A stretch of DNA of 64,000 bases from CAVRUD01 sp963724285 (GTDB lineage Bacteria; Chloroflexota; Chloroflexia; Thermomicrobiales; UBA6265): the NCBI GenBank assembly GCA_963724285.1, contig CAVRUD010000004.1, positions 65,157 to 129,156 on the forward strand, written 5' to 3'. The position numbers and the translations under genes were made by a program. The notes beneath the pieces were generated by a model. That model was not told the origin of the DNA. It saw nothing but the letters and a program-made list of their open reading frames with translations, and ran no database searches. Below are positions 43,490-50,734 of the stretch, piece by piece. Every line of letters starts with the position of its first letter. The first letter of the stretch is position 1.

Positions 43490-43993
43490 TTAGATGTCGT
43501 CGTCGGCGAGGGGGATCCAACGGCGACGAGCCGGGCGCAACGATTCCTCCTCCCACTCGCGACCGGTGACGACCAAATCCGCGAACGTCCGGAACGGCCG
43601 GAGCGGCATGGTCGCAATCTTGACCCCGATTCCCTCGGCTGCCTGCCGCAACTCGCGCACGTAGCGTTGTTGGAGGCGACGGCGCTCGTCGAACGGATCG
43701 GGTGCGGCGGTGGCATCTAGGTCCGGGCCTGCGACCGCATCGTATGCCAGTCGCGCCAGCCGCCGCGCGCGCTCGCGGCGGGACCACTCGAACTTCTCCT
43801 GTTCGCTTGGACCATTCAGCCACGCCTGGCGCCGAAGCCGGACGCGCTCGGCCCAGGCATCGACTTCGGCGTCAGCCGGTCCGGCTGAAATCCCGGGGTC
43901 GGCCACCTGAGCAGAGGGCGGGCTTTCCTGGGTGGACCCACCCGACTCGGCAGTCGATCCCGCCGAGCGTCGGGCCTCTGATGTGCGATCCAT
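43490..43993 (-). CDS. Uncharacterised 167-residue protein
   Basis: ATG with AGGAGGAG four bases upstream on the minus strand. Residues 1-45 are Ser/Gly/Pro-rich and likely disordered. Then come charged helices (AWAERVRLRRQAWLNGPSEQ, EWSRRERARRLARLAYDAV, RRRLQQRYVRELRQAAEGIG) and a C-terminal LRPFRTFADLVVTGREWEEE. I know no domain; the charged helical pattern suggests a coiled-coil or nucleic-acid-associated protein. It may be co-transcribed with the ABC1 gene. Confidence 0.75.
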   Translation of the reverse strand: MDRTSEARRSAGSTAESGGSTQESPPSAQVADPGISAGPADAEVDAWAERVRLRRQAWLNGPSEQEKFEWSRRERARRLARLAYDAVAGPDLDATAAPDPFDERRRLQQRYVRELRQAAEGIGVKIATMPLRPFRTFADLVVTGREWEEESLRPARRRWIPLADDDI

Positions 43994-44033
43994 CTGTCTC
44001 CTCCTGTCCAGCTACGGCCGAATTCGCTTTTGT

Positions 44034-44530
44034 CTATCGGAACTGACGAGCATCCCGATGCTTGTCTTGAGAAGAACCGCTGGGCTGGGTCGACGCGGCG
44101 ATGCCGGTGGAGTACCGCCAAGGCCACGCTTGGATGAAGTCGCTCGTCTCGAGGGTGGTTATCCGCATCGCCTTTCGTGGACGCGGTGGTTCGATCCAGG
44201 CGACATCGTTCGGCAGCTGCCGCTCCACCTCATCGTGAGTCCTGAAGGATCGACGGTCCCCAGAGTCGATGGTCAGGCAGAAGCGGATCAGGTGACGTCT
44301 AGCTTGCAGTGCATTTTATCTTGCGTCAAGAGGTACCATGCGCGGTCAGCCAGGTCGGGGATGGCCAGTGGGGCGAGAAATCGATCGGCATACATCTCCT
44401 TCGCTGCTCGGATCACCCAGTCGCATCTCTGGCTGACCGGTGCTCCGTCAATCCTCAAAGGCCGGGTAGCGTGGGTGCAGCTTGGTACGGGCTTCGGCGG
44501 TGGTTAGCTGCAAACGTACGGCCGATCCGG
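44034..44530 (-). pseudogene. Possible decayed gene of unknown family
   Basis: Minus-strand pieces read VIRAAKEMYADRFLAPLAIP and DRAWYLLTQDKMHCKLDVT, then in a shifted frame LIRFCLTIDSGDRRSFRTHD and EVERQLPNDVAWIEPPRPRK, then AMRITTLETSDFIQAWPWR. The composition is protein-like and unlike the random frames around it, but stops and shifts break it. I do not recognise the family. Confidence 0.35.
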
Positions 44531-44660
44531 CGGAGTTGCGGCGGAGGTGGACGTCGACCAACTCCTCGACTCAGCAGGCGACGTCGAGCCGGGTCCGCTG
44601 GTCGCTGCCCAGCACGTGACGCTAGAGCGCTCGTCGAACATCTTGGCCGCCGTCGCCCCT

Positions 44661-44719
44661 AGCCTCGGAGTGGCTGTCCGGTTCAGCCCGGGCCAACCTT
44701 GGGCCGTGAGCCCCGGGCG
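44661..44719. repeat. Hairpin repeat, AGCCTCGGAGTGGCT/CCCGGGGCT family
   Basis: AGCCTCGGAGTGGCTG (one changed base from AGAGG), then AGCCCGGGCCAACCTTGGG and GTGAGCCCCGGGCG. Confidence 0.75.
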
Positions 44720-45561
44720 ACCCGGAGACGCGGCCAACCTTTAAGTTGAAGTCGAGCGTTTTAGTCCTACCAGTCCTGCCGCGGCTCGGTGGCCAGGAAG
44801 AGGTTGACGACCCGGCCGTGGACATACACGGGGTCGCGGTGCCCCTTCACGTCCGGATAGGGAACGACGGCAGAGTCGCTATAGTGCCCACGCACGGCGT
44901 GTCCTGGGCAATTGCGTGTATTGGCCCATCCACTGGACGCGATCCCGAATACGACTTTCGGCCCATGCGGCAGAGACCTCCGCCCTTTATCCTCGCCGTC
45001 AAGTTCCCATGTCGCGTCGCACGCCCGCGGGAGCCCCGTTTTGAGGTCCGGTGGCTGGTGGATACCACGACCGGGCCGAACGACGCTGCGCCGGCTGCGA
45101 CATGTGTCTAAGGCGGCGCCACCGCGGCCCACGCGGACGGCGGGGTTCTGATGGACGCGCTTCGCAACGAAATGGGGTCAAACAGTCGTACCATCGGCTT
45201 CACAGCGTTCGATTGACCGGCCAACCCACGAAACACGTGGGGATCGACCCTTGCCCAGTGCACGATCAGGGCACCGGTTCGGGCACGCCAGTCACCATCC
45301 CGTGGGAGCTTGGCCTGCCGCAGGTCGTCTCAGCGCGCTCTATCTGCCACGCGCAATGCCCGAACAGGTTGCCTGTCGCTGCACTCGTGCGCCTTTCAAC
45401 CGATGGAGTTCGAACGGCGGAGCCAAGAAGACGCATTGCGGATTCCGGGCTTCGTCTTCGAGTACGTCCACCGGCCGGACGTCAACGCCCAGGCGGGAAA
45501 TGAGGACCTCGTCGGAGCGCTCCCAGCCGGCCAGCATCAGGGCAGGCGACGTGGTGACTGC

Positions 45562-47418
45562 ATGACCAAGGTAACGGCGGACCCGACGGGCAGGAGAGCG
45601 GCGATTGCCGGCACCGGGGCCGATGGCATGCCGGCCGCGGTCCAACCGGCCACCACAGAATCCCCCGAGGGGGGCTTCCTGCGCTGGTTTCCGGGACTGA
45701 AGACCCTTCACGAGTATCAGAGTGCGTGGCTTCGCCGTGACATCGCCGCCGGGCTCGTCCTGACGGCCGTCCTGGTACCGGTCGGTATGGCCTACGCCGA
45801 GGCGGCCGGGCTTCCTCCGATTACCGGCCTCTATGCCACCATTGTCCCTCTGATCGCCTACGCGATCTTCGGTCCCAGCCGCATCCTCGTCCTCGGTCCG
45901 GACTCCTCGCTGGCGGGGATCATCGCTGCTGTCGTGCTGCCGCTGGCCGCCGGGGATCCGGCTCGTGCGGTCGCGCTTGCCGGGATGCTCTCGATCATCA
46001 CTGGCATCATCTGCGTGGCAGCGGGCGTTCTCAAGTTCGGCTTCATCACGGACCTCCTCTCCAAACCGGTGCGCTACGGCTACGTCAACGGCATCGCCTT
46101 GACCGTGATCGTCAGCCAACTGCCGAAATTGTTCGGGTTCTCCATCGACGCGAGCGGCTTGATCGACGAAACCCGCGCCTTCGCACGTGGTCTGCGCGAC
46201 GGCGAGACGAACGTGACCGCGCTCCTGATTGGGGCCACCTCCCTCGCGGCCATCCTCGGGTGCAAGCGCTGGCTGCCGAACGTTCCCGGGGTGTTGGTCG
46301 CCGTCGTTGGCGCGACGGCTATCGTCGGCGCCTTCGGCCTGGCGGAAAGCGCCGAGCTCTCCGTTGTCGGCGTCCTTCCGAAGGGGTTGCCGCCCTTCGA
46401 GATCCCGTCCGTCTCGGCATCTGACCTCGGTACGCTCGTGGCCGGAGCGGTCGGCATCGCGATCGTCGCCTTTGCCGACACGAGCGTGCTGTCTCGCACC
46501 TTTGCCCTGCGAGGTGGTTACCAGGTGGATCCAAACCAGGAACTGGTCGCGCTGGGAGCGGCCAACGCCGCGTCGGGTCTCTTCCAGGGGTTCGCGATCA
46601 GCAGCAGCTCCTCGCGGACCCCGGTGGCGGCGGAGGCAGGCGCGAAGACACAGGTGACGGGGCTGGTAGGGGCGGGGGCCATCGTCCTGATGCTGGTTGC
46701 GCTCCCGGGCCTTGTCAAGAACCTGCCATCCGCCACCCTTGCGGCGGTGGTGATTTCCGCGGCGATCAGTCTGGTGGAGATTCCTGGGGTCCGCAAGCTC
46801 TACCGTCTCCGAAGGTCGGAGTTCGCGTTGTCCATCGTGTGCTTCCTCGGCGTCGCCGTGTTCGGTGTCATCCCTGGGATCTTCATCGCCGTGGGTCTGG
46901 CGCTCTTCAGCTTTGTCCAGAGGTCGTGGCGCCCGTACGACACCGTGCTCGGGCGGATCGATGGACGAAGTGGATACCATGACGTGTCGCGTCACCCTGA
47001 GGCGCGGCTCATCCCCGGACTGGTGCTGTTCCGCTGGGACGCTCCGCTCTTCTTCGCCAACGCCGAACTCTTCCAGGACCACACGTTGCGCGCCATTCAG
47101 CAGTCACCTGGCCCGGTGCGCTGGGTCGTCGTCGCCGCCGAGCCGATCACCGACGTCGATACGACCGCTGCCGACGCCGTCGCGGAACTGCTCGACGAGC
47201 TGGCCGCGGCCGGGATCGTGCTGTGCTTTGCGGAGATGAAAGGCCCGGTGAAGGATCAGCTTGAGCGGTATGGGCTGTTTTCCAGGATCGGCCCGGATCG
47301 CTTCTTCTCGACGATCGGCACGGCCGTCCACCGCTACATTGAGGAGTCTGGGGTGGAGTGGATCGATTGGGAGGATGCCGGTGGGGCGACCTCGGATAGC
47401 CCGCACACAAGCCAGTAA
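45562..47418 (+). CDS. SulP-family anion transporter with STAS domain
   Basis: 618 residues from ATG at 45562 (weak ribosome binding site; an in-frame extension from 45310 reads non-conserved sequence and is not preferred). Landmarks: TAVLVPVGMAYAEAAGLPPITGLYATIVP, GPSRILVLGPDSSLA, AGVLKFGFITDLLSKPVRYGYVNGIALT, SSSSSRTPVAAEAGAKTQ and 12-14 predicted membrane segments (each string is split here by family pattern). The C-terminal STAS domain covers about residues 455-600 (LVLFRWDAPLFFANAELFQ; DTTAADAVAELLDEL). SulP proteins import sulfate, bicarbonate or dicarboxylates; the ion is not decidable here. A LURP-one-like gene follows 64 bases downstream. Confidence 0.93.
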   Translation: MTKVTADPTGRRAAIAGTGADGMPAAVQPATTESPEGGFLRWFPGLKTLHEYQSAWLRRDIAAGLVLTAVLVPVGMAYAEAAGLPPITGLYATIVPLIAYAIFGPSRILVLGPDSSLAGIIAAVVLPLAAGDPARAVALAGMLSIITGIICVAAGVLKFGFITDLLSKPVRYGYVNGIALTVIVSQLPKLFGFSIDASGLIDETRAFARGLRDGETNVTALLIGATSLAAILGCKRWLPNVPGVLVAVVGATAIVGAFGLAESAELSVVGVLPKGLPPFEIPSVSASDLGTLVAGAVGIAIVAFADTSVLSRTFALRGGYQVDPNQELVALGAANAASGLFQGFAISSSSSRTPVAAEAGAKTQVTGLVGAGAIVLMLVALPGLVKNLPSATLAAVVISAAISLVEIPGVRKLYRLRRSEFALSIVCFLGVAVFGVIPGIFIAVGLALFSFVQRSWRPYDTVLGRIDGRSGYHDVSRHPEARLIPGLVLFRWDAPLFFANAELFQDHTLRAIQQSPGPVRWVVVAAEPITDVDTTAADAVAELLDELAAAGIVLCFAEMKGPVKDQLERYGLFSRIGPDRFFSTIGTAVHRYIEESGVEWIDWEDAGGATSDSPHTSQ

Positions 47419-47482
47419 CTGCCGGCGGTGGTAGAATCGGCCCGGTGGCTGGAGGCAGGCAGCTGGCAAGGGGAGGTACAGC

Positions 47483-48070
47483 GTGCTCAGGCGACGCGCC
47501 GGATTGCCACGACCCGGGATCGTGCGGGCGCCCCAGGCGCCGACGGCCGCTGCGGCGGGGGGAACAGCCCCGTCGGCCGGGATTCACCGCTACCTCATGC
47601 AGCAGCGGATCGCCGCGATTGGCCAGGATTTCGACATCCGGAACGAGCGCGGCCAACCCGTCTTCAAGATAGACGGCAAGGTGCGGATCGCGCGCGAATC
47701 CCTCAAGTTCCGTGATCTGCAGGGCAACGAGCTCTATCGGCTGCAGGAGCGGCTCGCCCGGGTGCGCGAATCCTTCTCGATCATGCGTGGCGACCAGGTG
47801 GCGGCGCGCGTGCACAACGCGCTCATCGATCCGATGCGCGAGCGTTTCCAGATCGAGATCCCCGGCGGACAGAACATGACGGCGCTCGGCAAGGTGATCT
47901 GGGCGGAATACCACATCGATCGTGGCGGGCAACAGGTCGCCCAGATCTCCAAGCGGTTCAGTTGGGTTCGCCGCGACCAATACGTCGTCGACGTCGCCCC
48001 AGGGGAGGACGATTGCCTGATGCTGGCGATCACCGTCGTCATCGACATGATGGTGAGCAACGGGAGGTAG
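47483..48070 (+). CDS. LURP-one-related (LOR/scramblase-like) protein
   Basis: 195 residues from GTG at 47483. After an Ala/Pro head, the core is IHRYLMQQRIAAIGQDFDIR, GQPVFKIDGKVRIARESLKF, DLQGNELYRLQERLARVRES, RERFQIEIPGG and ISKRFSWVRRDQYVVDVAPGEDD. This follows the tubby-like beta-barrel fold of the LURP-one/YxjI family, whose bacterial members are of unknown function and resemble phospholipid scramblases. It is followed two bases later by the DUF6325-like gene, so they are probably one operon. Confidence 0.85.
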   Translation: MLRRRAGLPRPGIVRAPQAPTAAAAGGTAPSAGIHRYLMQQRIAAIGQDFDIRNERGQPVFKIDGKVRIARESLKFRDLQGNELYRLQERLARVRESFSIMRGDQVAARVHNALIDPMRERFQIEIPGGQNMTALGKVIWAEYHIDRGGQQVAQISKRFSWVRRDQYVVDVAPGEDDCLMLAITVVIDMMVSNGR

Positions 48071-48072
48071 CC

Positions 48073-48858
48073 GTGGCAATCGGACCCGTGCAGGTCATCG
48101 TGTTTGGCTTTGAGCGCACAGACCGGTTCCGCGGCGAGATCGTCGCCGAACTGGCGACCCTGCGCGGCCGCGGCCTGATCCGCCTGGTCGATCTGTTCGT
48201 CGCCGTTAAGACGCCCTCTGGCGAGGTGGTGGCGGCCGAAATGGACGACCTCACCGGGGAAGAAGCGAGCGAGTTCGGCGCGGTGATCGGCAGGCTTCTT
48301 GGACTGGGGATGGGTTCCCCGGAGGAGGCGACCGCGCCGAGCTTCGTGGGTGCCTTGGACGCCGCTACGCACGCCGCTGGCCTGGACGTGGCGCGCCTGC
48401 AGGCCATCGTGCGCGACCTCGCGCCCGGCACCGCCGTCGGGGTGCTGATGTTCGAGCACACCTGGGCGATCCCCCTGCGGGACGCGATCCGGCGGGCCGG
48501 CGGCGTGCCACTGGTGCAAGGGTTCGTCACGCCGGAAGCGCTGGTCCTTGTGGGAGCGGAGGTCGAGGCAATGGCCGAGGCGGAGCAGACCATCGAGGTG
48601 GCCTCGATCGTGCAGGGCGCCGCCGTGTTGGACGCGTTGGCCGCTGTGGAGGCGGCGGAGGCGGTCAAGACGGCCGCCGCCGCCGACGTCTTGCGGACGC
48701 TGATCGTGGCCGACCTCATCGAGGAAGCCGCGGTGCAGGACGCGATCGACGCGCTGGCCACAGCCGGCCTGATCCAGGCAGACGCCTTGGCCACGGCCGT
48801 TGCCTCCGCCGAGCAAGCGGCGGCGGAGGACCGGGCCACCTTTGCCGATCAACCATAG
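48073..48858 (+). CDS. DUF6325/DUF1269-like protein with SHOCT-like C-terminal part
   Basis: 261 residues from GTG at 48073 after GGGAGGTAG. The N-terminal half (GPVQVIVFGFERTDRFRGEI, LRGRGLIRLVDLFVAVKTPSGEVV, VGVLMFEHTWAIPLRDAIRRAGG) matches the ferredoxin-like fold of DUF6325/DUF1269 proteins. The C-terminal half is Ala-rich helical, ending VQDAIDALATAGLIQADALA. Role unknown; the family often sits with stress-response genes. It starts two bases after the LURP-one-like stop. Confidence 0.8.
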   Translation: MAIGPVQVIVFGFERTDRFRGEIVAELATLRGRGLIRLVDLFVAVKTPSGEVVAAEMDDLTGEEASEFGAVIGRLLGLGMGSPEEATAPSFVGALDAATHAAGLDVARLQAIVRDLAPGTAVGVLMFEHTWAIPLRDAIRRAGGVPLVQGFVTPEALVLVGAEVEAMAEAEQTIEVASIVQGAAVLDALAAVEAAEAVKTAAAADVLRTLIVADLIEEAAVQDAIDALATAGLIQADALATAVASAEQAAAEDRATFADQP

Positions 48859-49016
48859 ATCCACCGTTGAATGCCAGCGACGTTTCGGGCTTCGACGAAG
48901 CTAGACCTTTCCGATTCAGGGGGGTTCGGCAAGGGCTGACACCGACTTCGGATACGAGTTCGTTTCGCGTGCGCAACACCGCTTGGCTATCGGGACAACC
49001 CTGAAGGAGGGTCGAC

Positions 49017-49637
49017 ATGAGGTTCGCTCCAGTTCGCTCATCGGTTTGGACCGCTGTCTTGGTCGTTTTCGCCCTGCTCGCGCTCGGAGCATCGCCGGCG
49101 CGCGCGCAGGATGCCACACCGGCCGCAGGGGCCGAGCCAGCGCATCCGGCCCACATCCACACCGGTACGTGCGCAGCGATCGGCGACGTCGTCTACCCGC
49201 TCAACGACATCGTGACCTACAACGTCACCAATTCGTTCTCATTTGGCCCAGCCGCCACGCCTGAAGCAGACTCGATGGCGACGCCGCTGCCGGGTATGAC
49301 CGTGACCGAGACGACTCCGGTGCTGTTCAGCTATACCCACATCGATGCCAACCTCGCTGACCTCGTGGCTGGTGGGTACGCCATCAATGCGCACGAAAGC
49401 GCGGAGAACATCGATAACTACATCGCCTGCGGCGATATCCCGCCGTGCACGGCCAGCGCGTGCCAGGCGGTTACCGGTGTTGTCGTCGAGTTGGCGACGC
49501 AGAACGACTCCGGGTATTTTGGCGCTGCCAGGATTGACGCGGATCCGGCTGGCGGGTCGCGCGTTGCGGTCTTCCTCTTCCACCCGGACGACGCCGACGT
49601 CGAGTTAGCGCGACAGCCAACAGCAGATCGTGGATAA
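49017..49637 (+). CDS. Secreted protein with AQDATP start, unknown function
   Basis: 206 residues. ATG at 49017 follows GGAGGGT. Signal peptide: SSVWTAVLVVFALLALGAS, cleavage near ARAQ; mature start DATPAAGAEPAHPAHIHTGT. Two Thr-Pro-rich linkers (AATPEADSMATPLPG) are visible, with YTHIDANLADLVAGGYAINAHESAENIDNYIACGDI (split here into parts), which resembles the two-domain HIHTGTC proteins seen in this lineage. Four cysteines suggest disulfides. Function unknown. A strong terminator follows directly. Confidence 0.8.
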   Translation: MRFAPVRSSVWTAVLVVFALLALGASPARAQDATPAAGAEPAHPAHIHTGTCAAIGDVVYPLNDIVTYNVTNSFSFGPAATPEADSMATPLPGMTVTETTPVLFSYTHIDANLADLVAGGYAINAHESAENIDNYIACGDIPPCTASACQAVTGVVVELATQNDSGYFGAARIDADPAGGSRVAVFLFHPDDADVELARQPTADRG

Positions 49638-49638
49638 C

Positions 49639-49672
49639 CGGACCCAGTCGCGTTGTAACGCGACTGGGTCCG
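49639..49672 (+). terminator. Strong terminator hairpin
   Basis: A perfect 16-bp stem (CGGACCCAGTCGCGTT and complement) with a 2-base loop, beginning two bases after the stop codon at 49637. No T run. Confidence 0.65.
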
Positions 49673-49793
49673 TCGACGCTTGGCGGCGACCGCGACGACG
49701 CGATCGCCGCCGAGTGCGACTTCGACCTGACGGTGATCCTCGCCGGGATACGCACTGCCGAAGCCAGGCGACTCGGGCTCCTCGCCGAACGGG

Positions 49794-49830
49794 ATGCTGG
49801 CGCGGCGGTCCTGTGCCGCCGCGCCAGCAT
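49794..49830. repeat. Long palindrome
   Basis: GATGCTGGCGCGGCGG and its near complement CCGCCGCGCCAGCATT enclose the loop TCCTGTG. It abuts the dispersed repeat copy 2. Confidence 0.6.
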
Positions 49831-49831
49831 T

Positions 49832-49919
49832 CGGTTGCCCGCCAGGGCGGCGTACAGGTTCGGGAAGCAGCCGATCTCGACCCCGCGACCGTCCCGGACG
49901 GCACGCAGTCTCCCGGCGC
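49832..49919. repeat. Dispersed 85-base repeat, copy 2
   Basis: Second copy of the sequence at 38872-38950, same order of conserved blocks with about a fifth of positions changed. Confidence 0.6.
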
Positions 49920-50182
49920 CCGGGAGGCCAGGCCGCGCTCGATGGCGCACTGGTCGTAAAGCATCAGCTCCGCCACCTTGCCTGTTCCGTTCTCCGCCAG
50001 ACAGTGGCGCCACCCGGCACCGCAGCTGTCTGGCAGGCGACGCGAAAGTGCCCCACCGGGACTGCCTAGCGGCCGCCCTCCGCATCGCATACCCTTAGCC
50101 GCACCGAGGATTCACAGTTTCGCAGCGGCGGTGCTGCCGTCGCGGCCTTGCGGCGGGCATGCCTACCGGACAGGAGGACCCC

Positions 50183-50551
50183 ATGGCCGATGTCGTGGTC
50201 CCGTTTACCGACCTCCCGCTGCTCGTCTCCCCCAGCCTAGGACCTATCCCCGGGCGTCACCTCTTCGAGGGCGGCGCCTTCGGGCTGGCCCACCTTACCC
50301 TGGTCCTGGGCGAGTCACCCCCCGGGCAAGGCGTGCCCCTCCACCGCCACGACTGCGAGGAACTCCTCATCGTCCACGCCGGGCGGGGCACCTACACCGT
50401 GGGAGACGCCACCGTAGAGGCCGGGGCCGGCGAGGTGGTCGTGATCCCGACCGGCGTGCTGCACCGCTGGGTCAACCACACCCAGGAACCACTGGTCCAC
50501 ACCGCCGTCTTCCCGACGGACCGCTTTGCCCTGGAGGAGATCGACGAGTAG
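50183..50551 (+). CDS. Small cupin protein
   Basis: 122 residues from ATG at 50183 after CAGGAGGAC. The two cupin motifs are visible: PPGQGVPLHRHDCEELLIVHAGRG holds H54-like, H56-like and Glu ligands of motif 1, and AGEVVVIPTGVLHRWVN holds the His of motif 2. A single-domain bicupin-barrel metal-binding protein of the kind that acts as isomerase, dioxygenase or sensor; substrate unknown. Convergent with the XRE/NB-ARC regulator. Confidence 0.85.
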   Translation: MADVVVPFTDLPLLVSPSLGPIPGRHLFEGGAFGLAHLTLVLGESPPGQGVPLHRHDCEELLIVHAGRGTYTVGDATVEAGAGEVVVIPTGVLHRWVNHTQEPLVHTAVFPTDRFALEEIDE

Positions 50552-50734
50552 CCCCGAATCCGACACACGTGGAGCCGTCCCATTGAGGGAAGCGAGCAGC
50601 GCCCGCGCGTCACCCGTTCGTTCAAGGGGCCTCCGAAAGGCAAGCAACTCTTTCGTGAGTCGGCACGTGTGACATCCGTCATCAGCGCTCTACCGCTGTG
50701 CTGCTCACCGCATGCGTAAGCTCGCCATTGGTGC

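Larger units (their letters stand above)
43994..45561. other. Long region with decayed sequence
   Basis: About 1.57 kb. It holds a possible decayed gene on the minus strand (44034-44530), a hairpin repeat (44661-44719) and a minus-strand frame ending at 44767 (…VVPYPDVKGHRDPVYVHGRVVNLFLATEPRQDW, broken here into parts) that looks protein-like but has no family and no start I trust. The last part precedes the SulP gene. Confidence 0.4.
49673..50182. other. Gap before the cupin gene
   Basis: No gene supported. Contains a palindrome near 49795-49830 (GCTGGCGCGGCGG...CCGCCGCGCCAGC) and the second copy of the 85-base dispersed repeat (49832-49919). Confidence 0.45.

Noticed and set aside
45340..47082. 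Minus-strand open frame of 580 residues opposite the SulP gene
   Set aside because: Shadow of a clearly recognised transporter gene.
49605..50090. Minus-strand gene in the gap before the cupin
   Set aside because: The text is Arg/Pro-rich and crosses a terminator hairpin and a dispersed repeat; only the repeat portion is conserved.
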